Shown here: in pieces, positions 17,402-25,928 of the stretch
How positions within the stretch are numbered: position 1 is the first letter of the stretch
How the letters are laid out: every line of letters begins with the position of its first letter
Assembly: GCF_000021805.1 (NCBI RefSeq)
Contig: NC_011726.1
Location: 1,364,001 to 1,428,000 of the forward strand
From: Rippkaea orientalis PCC 8801
GTDB lineage: Bacteria; Cyanobacteriota; Cyanobacteriia; Cyanobacteriales; Microcystaceae
DNA length: 64,000 nucleotides
Direction: 5' to 3'
Notes under the pieces: generated by a model
Database searches by the model: none
What the model saw: only the letters and a program-made list of their open reading frames with translations
Told to the model about the DNA's origin: nothing
Program-made: the position numbers and the translations under genes

Positions 17402-18031
17402 TCATAGCGTTCTTCCCAAAAATAGCCAAAACAGCCATGCAATGTAATGAATGATCACGATCACCCAAAACGTAGCTTGATAGGACTCTTTCTGACTTTT
17501 GTGGCGCAGTATTCGCTGGGCAATAAACCCGCCCAACCATCCACCTGCAAGTTCACACAGATGTAGTATTTGTTCAGAGGTTCGCCAATCCTTTCGTTTA
17601 GCACGAGATTTATCATCAGCGTATAGGGCGTAGGTCACCAAACTCATTACAGGATAAAGAACCAGTGGAAGGGGGTTGCGTGTTGTCCATGCAAAATGAA
17701 TAGCCCCAACCAAAGGTAGAAGTGACAATAGGACTACCTCAACTATCGGAAAGCTCGAAACAATCGTGTCAGAAGGGTTGGCGCGATTACTCAAAGTTGC
17801 TGATTTGTTTCTTGCCCCCAAAATAAATGCGTTGCAAGCACGAACTTTTCCATCTGAGTCAACTACGCAATGGTAATAAATCGTGTCGTTCTCCTGTGGA
17901 CGACGGCTTGCATCTTTAACTTCAGAAATATGCAAAAAAACTTCTTGGCTTCCATCAATAGGTTGGATAAAACCAAATCCACGCTCATCTTTCCATTTTG
18001 TAAGCCTTCCACTGCGGAGTCCGGGTTGCAT
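17402..18031 (-). CDS. Cold-shock domain + DUF1294 membrane protein
   Basis: A 209-residue protein combining an N-terminal cold-shock fold (about 1-70: SGRLTKWKDERGFGFIQP and EVFLHISEV, the RNP-type nucleic-acid-binding strands) with a C-terminal DUF1294 domain of three or four membrane helices (FAWTTRNPLPLVLYPVMSLV, then LCELAGGWLGGFIAQRILRH). This fusion is a known architecture; its role is unclear but suggests nucleic-acid binding at the membrane. I start at ATG 18031, because the open frame upstream reaches only a TTG at 18049. The stop lies about 50 bp from the broken mazF start. Confidence 0.85.
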   Translation of the reverse strand: MQPGLRSGRLTKWKDERGFGFIQPIDGSQEVFLHISEVKDASRRPQENDTIYYHCVVDSDGKVRACNAFILGARNKSATLSNRANPSDTIVSSFPIVEVVLLSLLPLVGAIHFAWTTRNPLPLVLYPVMSLVTYALYADDKSRAKRKDWRTSEQILHLCELAGGWLGGFIAQRILRHKSQKESYQATFWVIVIIHYIAWLFWLFLGRTL

Positions 18032-18289
18032 GACAAATCTCAATAACAAAAACTTCGCAATTTTAGCAAATCATCTTCAAGTACAGCCAGAACAAAAAAA
18101 CGAAGCAGCCCAACTATTTACTGTACCGATTTTTTCTGGATAGTCAACCCCGATCACAAAAAACAGAAGCTTTCTGGATAATCCCCGTGTAGAGAATCTT
18201 ATCCGGAAACTTTCCGTATATTTTCCGACGATAGCCAGAAAATTTCACCGATAACATAATGAATCTCCTGTTTAAAAAATGGGTGAGTG

Positions 18290-18601
18290 TCAATCTGAAT
18301 TAGATTCAGGGGAATGGGGATAAATTTGTTCGGCTTCGGGACAATCATCAGAGATAGAGATTTCAGAATTATATCTTGAAACAGAGGCTAGTTTCTGACT
18401 GACAGCACCGATGCTTTCGAGTCGAACCATTTCTTCCCAAGAGCTAATTTCGTCGTCTTCTTCAGTTTCATAACGAATCGTCACTAAGTCGCCTTCTAGG
18501 GAAACAATGGTTGCTTCTTCGATCCAGCGCTGTTGATCCCGCAAGAAAATAGAGACTTCACGACCCTCTGTACAGAGTTGATAAATCTTGCGGTGTAGCA
18601 T
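18290..18601 (-). CDS. DUF6679-like small cyanobacterial protein
   Basis: A 103-residue soluble acidic protein. Its core (MLHRKIYQLCTEGREVSIFL, then RDQQRWIEEATIVSLEGDLV and SSWEEMVRLESIGAVSQKLA) matches a small, strongly conserved cyanobacterial family I know as DUF6679; the strand-rich pattern resembles an Sm/SH3-like barrel, which is inference. The variable tail is Ser/Pro/Asp-rich. Start ATG with AAGGAGA 5 bp upstream. The preceding 180 bp can form several stable hairpins and may be a regulatory leader. The function is unknown. Confidence 0.75.
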   Translation of the reverse strand: MLHRKIYQLCTEGREVSIFLRDQQRWIEEATIVSLEGDLVTIRYETEEDDEISSWEEMVRLESIGAVSQKLASVSRYNSEISISDDCPEAEQIYPHSPESNSD

Positions 18602-18790
18602 AGGTCTCTCCTTAAAACAGGTAACTCGTCGTGAACTGTACCGACGCTGATGCTAGGCATACAGCGCGGGCTTCCTGTGCAATTAGCAGCCTGACTACCC
18701 CGAAGAATAGCCAGTCTTACACCAAGGTGACAGGTTTAACCGTGCGTACTGCAGGTCAAAAACACGGACACTTCAAAGGTTGTTAAGTAT
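18602..18790 (-). ncRNA. Candidate structured leader RNA of the DUF6679-like gene
   Basis: This stretch is clearly more GC-rich than surrounding intergenic DNA. Read on the minus strand it contains an 8-bp hairpin capped by a cUUCGg tetraloop (18693-18712), a GCTG-ATGC/GCAT-CAGC hairpin with one bulge (about 18647-18666), a CGTCG/CGACG stem (about 18627-18646) and a CACCTTGGTG palindrome (18720-18729). The run ends at the ribosome site. I do not recognise an Rfam family. A folded 5' leader or a separate small RNA is the inference. Confidence 0.4.
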
Positions 18791-18908
18791 ATAGCTTGGT
18801 TTTTGCTATTGGCTTGCCGTGTCAAGGTAATTTGAAGTATAGCACAAAAAATAACTAAATTCGTCGTTGAGGCTAAGAGAGAAGACGGACAAATGAATGG
18901 TTAGTTAT

Positions 18909-20900
18909 TCATTGTCCATTATCAATTGTTTTGAGATCCCAACTTCCTCCTTCAAAGATTTCTAATAGTTGTTGATGGTACTGTTTTAAGGTGGGTCGAT
19001 GTCCCACACTAATATAGGTGGTTCCTTGATGGGATAGTTTTTCGTAGAGGATCTGTTCATTGGCCACATCGAGAGCACTGGTAGCTTCATCTAAAATAGC
19101 GTAGCGAGGCTGACTGACGAGAATACGAGCAAAGGCGACTCGTTGTTGTTCTCCTAATGAAAGAATATTTTCCCAGTTTTCTGCGGTATCGAGTCCTTGC
19201 TCAAATCGACTGACTAAATTCGGTAGATTAACAATTTCTAGAATGGCTTCTAACTGATGATCATCGACTTTTTTGTTATTCAAATTAGGATACAATAATT
19301 GCTCCCGTAATGTTCCCACAATCATATAGGGACGTTGAGGTAAAAATAGCATTTCTTCTAGGGGAGGACGCGCAATAATTCCACTTCCTGATGTCCATAA
19401 TTGTGCGATCGCTCTCAACAAAGAACTTTTGCCTGAACCACTGGCTCCCATGACTAATAAATTATTCTCAGTCTCCACCGCAACGGATAAATCTTCGATT
19501 AAAATTCTAGCAAAGTTAGGTGTTTTTAGGGTTAATTCCTGTAGGCTAATTTCAGGGTTTTCTTGATAGTCAATATAGGTAATTTTAACCCGTTCATCTT
19601 CTTTGATTTTTTTGATGCTAGAGGGATCATCTAAGGATTCTTCAAATTCTCCTAAACGATTAATACTGGCTGCAAATTCGGTAATTCCTTCAATTTGGTT
19701 GGTGATAAAAGACAGTGCCATCAGCACTTGACTAAAGGCGATCGTCGCTTGGGTAATTTCTCCAAATTCGGCTTTTCTTTCAAAGTAAAGAGGAGCCATA
19801 ATAATATAGGGAATTAAGCGCGTCACAAAGTTATATCCATATTGAAATAAGGCAATCAACGATTGCCAAATAATTAAGATATCGAAGTTTTTAACGGCAG
19901 CGATAAGTTGTTGGATAACTTGTTGTTTTTCTAAGGCTTCTCCTTGATAAAAGGCAATGGATTCAGCATTATCTCGTACCCGAACCATTCCATACCGAAA
20001 ATTCGCTTCTAAGCGTAATTGATTGTAATTGATTTTGATTAATCGTGTCCCAATGACAATAGCAATAACCGTTCCAAAGGTTGCATAGGCAATTAGTCCC
20101 CAGGTTAAAGTTTTAGAAATACTATAGAGAATTGCCGTAAAGGAAAGCAGGGTTAAAACTGAGTCTAAAATATCGAGCAGAAAATCTAAGGTAACGGTGG
20201 TAAAGGCTTTAACATCTTGGGTAATTCGTTGATCTGGGTTATCAACTTCGGGGTTGACTGCATTAGAGTCTAATTGATAGTACGCTCGTTGATTAAAATA
20301 GCGATCCAGTAAATTTTTAGTCAACCATTCTCGCCACAACAAACCCAGTTTTTGACGGCAATAACGATAGACAATAATAATAGGAACAGCGATTACTAAT
20401 ACTAATCCATAAATAGTAATATTCTCCCAGAAAACACCCTGATCTCTTTGATTTAAAGCGGTATCAATTAGGCGAAAAGCATAACTTAGGGTGACGTTCA
20501 GTCCATTAACAGCAAACAGCAAAAATAAGAGTAATCCTAATAGTCCCCACTGTAACCAGCGTCCTTGTAACTTCCGTCTTTGAGAAGCAAAAATAAAACT
20601 ACTAACTGATAGCACCCCAAAGGCGATATAAGGAGCGCGAGTTTTTAATAATCCTTCAATATTCTCAATTAATTCTTTAGCAACTGTGTTGAAAAATTCG
20701 GGAAAAATGGCTTTTCCCAAGAAAGTTAGTCCAACGGACAAAAAGAACGTGAAGGCAATAACCCCTAGTAATAAAACGAGAATTAATCCTAAAAAAATTC
20801 GCGTTTGTTTAGGAGCAAGGGGAAAAAAGTAAGGTTGTACTGTATTGACAAAGCGTATCCAGAGTTTTTTATCAAACTGAAACCGAGACGATAGAGCCAT
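18909..20900 (-). CDS. SbmA/YddA-type ABC transporter (fused permease and ATPase)
   Basis: A 663-residue half-transporter of the ABC_membrane_2 class (SbmA/BacA/YddA/ABCD-like). The N-terminal half has about six membrane helices and the family motif DNPDQRITQDV. The ATPase half shows Walker A GASGSGKSSL, the signature LSLGEQQRVAFAR, Walker B ILDEATSAL and the switch SVGHRP. Relatives move peptides, cobalamin or acyl-CoA; the substrate here is unknown. It probably works as a homodimer in the plasma or thylakoid membrane. ATG start; no partner genes are adjacent. Confidence 0.9.
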   Translation of the reverse strand: MALSSRFQFDKKLWIRFVNTVQPYFFPLAPKQTRIFLGLILVLLLGVIAFTFFLSVGLTFLGKAIFPEFFNTVAKELIENIEGLLKTRAPYIAFGVLSVSSFIFASQRRKLQGRWLQWGLLGLLLFLLFAVNGLNVTLSYAFRLIDTALNQRDQGVFWENITIYGLVLVIAVPIIIVYRYCRQKLGLLWREWLTKNLLDRYFNQRAYYQLDSNAVNPEVDNPDQRITQDVKAFTTVTLDFLLDILDSVLTLLSFTAILYSISKTLTWGLIAYATFGTVIAIVIGTRLIKINYNQLRLEANFRYGMVRVRDNAESIAFYQGEALEKQQVIQQLIAAVKNFDILIIWQSLIALFQYGYNFVTRLIPYIIMAPLYFERKAEFGEITQATIAFSQVLMALSFITNQIEGITEFAASINRLGEFEESLDDPSSIKKIKEDERVKITYIDYQENPEISLQELTLKTPNFARILIEDLSVAVETENNLLVMGASGSGKSSLLRAIAQLWTSGSGIIARPPLEEMLFLPQRPYMIVGTLREQLLYPNLNNKKVDDHQLEAILEIVNLPNLVSRFEQGLDTAENWENILSLGEQQRVAFARILVSQPRYAILDEATSALDVANEQILYEKLSHQGTTYISVGHRPTLKQYHQQLLEIFEGGSWDLKTIDNGQ

Positions 20901-21349
20901 GCTTGATGAAGTTTAGAAGGGATTATTTTAAGATAGCATTAATCTAATATTATATAGCAATAAGTTATGAGTTGTGAGACAAGTATCTAACTTTGAGGGA
21001 ACGCGAGATCTGGGAACAGGGAACAAGAGATTAAAAACATCTCATGAATCATTAATAATTAGAGTTGTTAAGTCTTTCATATTTATTTTAATCCGTTAAT
21101 TTCTAAATATCCTTGTTTAATGGTTTTTGTTAGAGAAAGTTCTATCGTTACAGAAACTTAAAGAAAGCTTAACAAAACCCCTTGTTATTGTGAATAATTT
21201 TAAGAAGTTACGCTCACCATATTTTGCTTTTGTTCCCTAGTTTCTTTGACATACCGCTCTCCTTTCCCTCTGGTGATCGTTGAATCTTATATTTTGTCAG
21301 GCAGGTTTTTTCCTTTGCATTGGGTTTGCTGAAAAATGAGTTTAAAGTA
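20901..21349. other. Intergenic region between divergent genes
   Basis: About 450 bp, AT-rich. A short GGGAACA direct repeat is present near 21015. No gene, RNA or convincing promoter is seen. Confidence 0.4.
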
Positions 21350-21883
21350 ATGATTGATACTTGTAAATTGTTGCCAAATCGTGACTATGAACGGGAGTTA
21401 ATTTTACGGACTAATTGCTCCCCTGAAACCTATACCATTCAGTTGTTTATTAACACAGGTAAAAGGTTTAGACTAGGATTTACAGAAATCTTTCGATTAT
21501 TTTCGTTTTCCTTAGTTTTCTACTTGTTTGGTTGGTTCAGCTATTTCATAATAGCAAGCGGTTTTATTGCTGGACTTAATTTTTTCAGTTTTTTAACCTT
21601 GTTTCCCCTCTTTTGGATCGGATCTAAGATGTTCAAGCCTTTCTATTGTAGCTTAGGATTTGAAGATAAACCAGCACAGTTTTTAGGGTTTTTGACGTTA
21701 GTTTTACAAATTAATTTAGCGGGATGGTTTTGGATAATTCATGAGTTCATCTTTTTAAAGATACCAAAAGATTTCTCTTTCACTTCTGAAGTTCGTCAAT
21801 TTTTTTGGTTATTAGGATTACAATTAGTTTTGTTGCTGCTTAACTTGTTGTTGATGACTAAAGTCTTTAATCGAATAAAATAG
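21350..21883 (+). CDS. Polytopic membrane protein, unknown
   Basis: From ATG 21350 the product has 177 residues (the open frame extends only to a TTG at 21320). A short cytoplasmic-looking N-terminus (MIDTCKLLPNRDYERELILR) is followed by four strongly hydrophobic helices at about 45-70, 73-95, 112-135 and 148-172, and a short basic end. Aromatic residues are abundant. No motif or family is recognised. It lies about 95 bp upstream of the Ser/Thr kinase gene on the same strand; a link is possible but not shown. Confidence 0.65.
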   Translation: MIDTCKLLPNRDYERELILRTNCSPETYTIQLFINTGKRFRLGFTEIFRLFSFSLVFYLFGWFSYFIIASGFIAGLNFFSFLTLFPLFWIGSKMFKPFYCSLGFEDKPAQFLGFLTLVLQINLAGWFWIIHEFIFLKIPKDFSFTSEVRQFFWLLGLQLVLLLLNLLLMTKVFNRIK

Positions 21884-21978
21884 ATCTGGAGTAATTACCA
21901 AAACTATCGCAAAAATAAGTCAAAATTAATTCAGAATTAGCCTTACTTGATTAAGTTATTTATTTGGTGTACTCATTT

Positions 21979-22824
21979 ATGAACAATTACCCTGATTTTA
22001 CGAATTATGGCTATCAAATTAACTCCGAATTAGGACATAATCGTGGAGGAGGACAAGTGCCGTATCTAGCAACGGAAATTAATACCCAAAATACGGTAGT
22101 TATCAAACAATTTTTCTTTGCAAAAACTACCAACAAATGGTCAGATTATGATAGCTATCTCCGAGAAATTGAGATTCTGAAACAGTTGGATAATTCCCAG
22201 ATTCCCCGCTATTTAGATTCGTTTCAAACTCCGACGGGTTTCTGTATTATTCAGGAATATAAAAAGGCTGTTTCGTTAGCAGTTTCTCGAAATTGGACAC
22301 CCCAACAAATCAAAGAAATTGCGATAGGTGTTTTGGATATTCTTAACTATTTACAGAGTCAAATTCCTCCCATTATTCACCGAGACTTAACACCAGAAAA
22401 TATTCTAGTTGAAGATATCTCTTCACTTTCTTTGGAAAAAAGAGAAGGAATGAAAGTTTATTTAGTTGACTTTGGTTTTGCCAGAATGGGAGGGGGAGAA
22501 GTTGCCGTTAGCAGCGTGGTTAAGGGAACATTGGGGTTTATGTCTCCCGAACAAATGTTTAACCGAGAATTAACCCTTGCTTCGGATATTTATAATCTGA
22601 GTGCAACTCTTATTTGTTTATTAACGAATACCCCTTCTACTGAGTTAGGAAATTTGATGGATAAACGGGGAAAAATAGAGTTTAAAAGTAAAGTTCTCCA
22701 TCTCAGTGATGAGTTTATTCACTGGTTAGAAAAATGCGTTGAACCCAACTATCAAGAACGCTTTACTACGGTACATGAAGCATTAGAAACATTGATTCAT
22801 TTAAAGGTTCTTCGTCCTCAATAA
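21979..22824 (+). CDS. Serine/threonine protein kinase
   Basis: Single-domain Hanks-type kinase of 281 residues. The Gly loop is of the cyanobacterial ELGHNRGGGQVPYLA type, the ATP lysine lies in TVVIKQF, the catalytic loop is HRDLTPENIL, the metal motif is DFGFA, and the activation segment ends GTLGFMSPEQM. All catalytic residues are present, so activity is likely. There is no membrane helix or sensor domain, so it is cytoplasmic. I start at ATG 21979; the open frame begins at a TTG at 21964 with no better ribosome site. Targets are unknown. Confidence 0.9.
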   Translation: MNNYPDFTNYGYQINSELGHNRGGGQVPYLATEINTQNTVVIKQFFFAKTTNKWSDYDSYLREIEILKQLDNSQIPRYLDSFQTPTGFCIIQEYKKAVSLAVSRNWTPQQIKEIAIGVLDILNYLQSQIPPIIHRDLTPENILVEDISSLSLEKREGMKVYLVDFGFARMGGGEVAVSSVVKGTLGFMSPEQMFNRELTLASDIYNLSATLICLLTNTPSTELGNLMDKRGKIEFKSKVLHLSDEFIHWLEKCVEPNYQERFTTVHEALETLIHLKVLRPQ

Positions 22825-22864
22825 TTAAGCCTTAAATCTAAATTACTTTTAGGGGAGTTAATTT

Positions 22865-22969
22865 ATGGATATTCCTCAAACCCCGGTGGACAAGGTACAA
22901 CAGTATATGTGTGATTGGTTAAGATTTTTTTGTTATTATTTTTCACTTCGGATTGATAGGGATAAATAG
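22865..22969 (+). CDS. Possible 34-residue small ORF
   Basis: An ATG preceded by AGGGGAG at 8-bp spacing opens a 34-codon frame reading MDIPQTPVDKVQQYMCDWLR and ending in an aromatic-rich stretch. The ribosome site follows the kinase stop by about 25 bp, so it could be a downstream small gene or the surviving start of a lost one. No family is recognised. Confidence 0.3.
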   Translation: MDIPQTPVDKVQQYMCDWLRFFCYYFSLRIDRDK

Positions 22970-23015
22970 TCAGTTCAGAGGGAAATATTTCAATTGAAAT
23001 TGGATCAACATTAGG

Positions 23016-23489
23016 TCAGATTGATTGACAAATTTGAGGTTCAAAATTCCGAGTTTTGGGATTATATAAAGTTAGTCCAATATAGGTGTGAACTCCTTCT
23101 CTTTTTCCTTGCTCATTAGAAACAGCTATTGTCATCACTCCCCTGAGTTCCTTGGGATTTAATGGCTGTACAATGGTATCAGCATTCATCGGTGATAGAA
23201 GACGAATATTATAATGAGGAGATGCTCCTAATGGGAGATCTAAACCCTTCTCTATGTCAAGGTATTCAAAGTATTCATTTTCGGTATAATAACCCATCTG
23301 TGCCCGATTAATAGCACTAAGTAGAGGCTCGACGGAAATCCCCTTACAAACATACATCAAAGTAAACCACATTCCGCATTTTTCAATTAATCCTAAAGAT
23401 AACGCGAATGACTGTATTGCTGAGAAACAAGCTATACTCAAAAGTAATAGCAGTGTGCCACGTCCGTTAAAATTCAAATTATTTAGCAT
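23016..23489 (-). CDS. Type IV pilin-like membrane-anchored protein
   Basis: A 157-residue protein with one N-terminal hydrophobic helix (about 10-32) and a globular region resembling cyanobacterial type IV pilin-like heads: AINRAQMGYYTENEYFEYL, then NYNIR-type strands (HYNIRLLSPMNA) and a final Cys. The usual prepilin peptidase site (Gly followed by FTLxE) is absent, so it is unlikely to be processed and polymerised as a normal pilin. A minor-pilin-like or decoy protein is possible. ATG start. The gene follows the metallopeptidase on the same strand with a 64-bp palindromic element between them. Confidence 0.6.
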   Translation of the reverse strand: MLNNLNFNGRGTLLLLLSIACFSAIQSFALSLGLIEKCGMWFTLMYVCKGISVEPLLSAINRAQMGYYTENEYFEYLDIEKGLDLPLGASPHYNIRLLSPMNADTIVQPLNPKELRGVMTIAVSNEQGKREGVHTYIGLTLYNPKTRNFEPQICQSI

Positions 23490-23645
23490 ATTTTTTTAGT
23501 GTTGTTCATTTTTATTAAGGTATTTCATCTTGATTTTAATCTTTGTTTATTTAAGATATTTTCTACCCAAATGGTATTAGCTTTTGATAACGAAGGAATC
23601 ATTTTTTGCTAATAATCAACGATTAGATCATAACGTCTAAAAAAT

Positions 23646-23709
23646 GGTGAGCATTTCCTACTAGATTAATAAAACTCTTATCTAGAGCTTATTGTAGGGA
23701 ATGCCCACC
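23646..23709. repeat. 64-bp palindromic (MITE-like) element A
   Basis: Left arm GGTGAGCATTTCCTAC and the reverse complement of the right arm GGTGGGCATTCCCTAC agree at 14 of 16 positions. Inside, CTAGAT/ATCTAG continues the hairpin. Elements of the same 64-bp length and related ends occur at 25047 and 45375. Confidence 0.65.
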
Positions 23710-23738
23710 CAACAAAATTACTGGCATCAACAATCTGC

Positions 23739-24992
23739 CTAGTGGTAAGACATTAAACCACAATCATCAAGTCTTCTGATTTGAAAAGCTACAGAATTAG
23801 CTGGCAAGCTAATCTCTCGCCAAGCAAAACAGTCTCGAATAACATTTTGATACTCTCCTCCAGAAATTGTAACATCTGAATTCATCAATTGCAACCCAAC
23901 TCTTGCATAAGTAAGGTTGTTAGCAGAAAGTTGATTCCAAGCCTCTGCAAGCACAGCTCCAAGATAATCTCTTGCTCTGAATAATGCGTCTTTGAATTGC
24001 TCTTCTTTTCCACTGTAAGCTGTTGTAAATTCAGCTTGAATGGCATCATCATCTTCATTCTCATCGGGAGCATGAAAAGACCGTCTGGCAAGTTCTTCAG
24101 AGATTAAACCCGCTTGAACCAATTCCCTTTGAAAGACTTCTACAAATACATCAAAAATAGCCCCCGTTAAAGGAAGGGATAACTCATGAGGTTCTTGACT
24201 GACTGTAGACATCTTTTCGTAGTTAAAAAGTTCTCGAATTTGCCGATTTTCAGACAATTCACCAATTCGATTTAATTCGTTAGTGGTAAATAGATTGCCC
24301 TTCGTATTTTCTAGTAGCCGTTCAACTAATTTATTAAAGTGTAACGACGAGATCATCGCCACTAAATCTCCTGCCGATTCATGAAATCCACCATACTCAT
24401 CAGTGTTAGCATTAATGTTAGGAGTCCCGACTTCAGCAAAAATAATACTATGACCGAGTTCGTGAGCGAGGACATCAAAATTTTGGCAATAAGGTCGGGT
24501 TCTATCAATCCCACCAGCAGGAGTTCTTCCATAACCAAATTCCAAGAATCCATAACCCGATTGAGCATTATCCCAGGTAATCAGAGGAATGAGTTCTAAT
24601 CGCTGATAATTCAAGCGAAAATGCCACTCAATTCGCCGGCCAAAATAGTCTTCCCAGATATCTAACACCCGTCGAACCGTCGCATACATCGTTGCACAGG
24701 AAAATTCCCGATTATTCACGTCTAAATGGTCAAAATGTCCATCAGGCCCTGGCATGATTGGAGGATTAGCCGGCCCACGATAGGGGGGTTGACTGAAGAA
24801 ACTGTAGGGTTGTTTGTTAACCGCATCTACAACATACATTCGGTCATCAGCCGGACCTGGCTGAATTTCTTGGGGGGGAACAGAGACATAAACGACCTCT
24901 GGTTCCTCAAAAAAGGGGAGATAGCGAGGCTGCGGAAAAATTAGGAACCGGGTTCCTGTTTGAGCCATCCTTTGATCTAGTGTTATAGACAT
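23739..24992 (-). CDS. HELGH gluzincin-type metallopeptidase-like protein
   Basis: A 417-residue protein. The zinc motif HELGH (in FDVLAHELGHSIIF) is followed about 25 residues later by GGFHESAGDLVAM, where Glu of the ExxxD pattern would be the third ligand, as in thermolysin-like gluzincins (clan MA). The N-terminal part is Pro-rich (PQEIQPGPADDRM, then PPYRGPANPPIMPGP). There is no signal peptide or membrane helix, so it appears cytosolic or non-classically exported. I start at ATG 24992 with AAGGG upstream; the frame extends to a TTG at 25013. Its substrate and exact family are unknown. Palindromic 64-bp elements flank the gene on both sides. Confidence 0.75.
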   Translation of the reverse strand: MSITLDQRMAQTGTRFLIFPQPRYLPFFEEPEVVYVSVPPQEIQPGPADDRMYVVDAVNKQPYSFFSQPPYRGPANPPIMPGPDGHFDHLDVNNREFSCATMYATVRRVLDIWEDYFGRRIEWHFRLNYQRLELIPLITWDNAQSGYGFLEFGYGRTPAGGIDRTRPYCQNFDVLAHELGHSIIFAEVGTPNINANTDEYGGFHESAGDLVAMISSLHFNKLVERLLENTKGNLFTTNELNRIGELSENRQIRELFNYEKMSTVSQEPHELSLPLTGAIFDVFVEVFQRELVQAGLISEELARRSFHAPDENEDDDAIQAEFTTAYSGKEEQFKDALFRARDYLGAVLAEAWNQLSANNLTYARVGLQLMNSDVTISGGEYQNVIRDCFAWREISLPANSVAFQIRRLDDCGLMSYH

Positions 24993-25046
24993 ATTAATTG
25001 CCCTTGTTGTCAATATTGAAGTCTGTAGGCAAAGAATTAATTGTCA

Positions 25047-25110
25047 GGTGGGCATTACCTATCAAACGGCTAAAATGGTTATCATAGAATTATTAGGGGT
25101 ATTGTCTACC
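25047..25110. repeat. 64-bp palindromic (MITE-like) element B
   Basis: Left arm GGTGGGCATTACCTAT; the reverse complement of the right arm begins GGTAGACAATACC, matching at about 10 of 13 positions. It has the same 64-bp length as elements A and C and lies on the other side of the metallopeptidase gene from A. Confidence 0.6.
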
Positions 25111-25344
25111 TTGGGGTTTTTATCCAATTAATTATGATCACCTACCTTATAGAGATTTAGTACGATTAAAAACTCTTAAGAAAACAATAACAAAAATCTT
25201 CTGATAATCACGACTTTTTTTATCAAACTTAATACACTCTTCTCCATCAGATTATCCGTTGTTTTGTCCAAATTTTTGCTATAATGATTGAGTCTAAGTC
25301 AGAAAAAAACCTTTGATTTTTACATTAATTAAACTTTCTTTGTG

Positions 25345-25458
25345 TTACTTAACCTAACTTCCCTCCTAGCTTTACGAGACATTGCAAGAGGTATTGCCTG
25401 ACACCAAAAATAGGTTATCCTCACAACAGAATCAATAAAAAATAGTTAGCGCGATCGC
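25345..25458 (+). repeat. 114-bp direct repeat, copy 1
   Basis: Runs from TTACTTAACC to a HIP1 octamer. It matches copy 2 at 108 of 114 positions by eye with no gap. A weaker match extends about 35 bp further upstream in both copies. Confidence 0.9.
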
Positions 25459-25715
25459 TCTCGAAGGAGTTGAAAGATATTTTAAGCAATAAGCAAGTAA
25501 GTGATCAGAATTTTGAAGGTTTAATTAAATTGAGTCGAGTAAATATGAATCAAAATTTTTGTCTTGATTTATCTAAAGAATCAAGAAATTTGTTATGCTT
25601 TTTCTTTTTAGGCAGTAAATTGCTAGTTGAGAATTTCTGATTATGTATTGGCAAAACTTTAAAAAAACCGAAAATCTAGACCCTTTTAATTTACATTGAT
25701 TTAATTTTCTTAGTA

Positions 25716-25829
25716 TTACTTAACCTAAATTCCCTCCTAGGTTTACGAGACATTGCAAAAGGTATTGCCTGACACCAAAAATAGGTTATCCTCACAACAG
25801 AACCCATAAAAAATAGTCAGCGCGATCGC
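25716..25829 (+). repeat. 114-bp direct repeat, copy 2
   Basis: Second copy, offset 371 bp from copy 1 and ending about 100 bp before the EF-G-like start codon. Its conserved core includes TTTACGAGACATTGCA and AGGTATTGCCTGACACC. Confidence 0.9.
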
Positions 25830-25928
25830 AATTTGACCCATGATTAGCCTCACCCATGAAATAGTGAATTAAATATTAAACCGATGCTGATCAAGCGTTA
25901 AAAAACATCTGCGCTTGGAGGTACTTGT

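Larger units (their letters stand above)
24993..25928. other. Long intergenic region with duplicated block
   Basis: About 935 bp without a supported gene. It holds palindromic element B, two copies of a 114-bp repeat, and a TATAAT box near 25280 with a weak TTGTTT box upstream. The part nearest 25929 is the leader of the EF-G-like gene. Confidence 0.5.
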
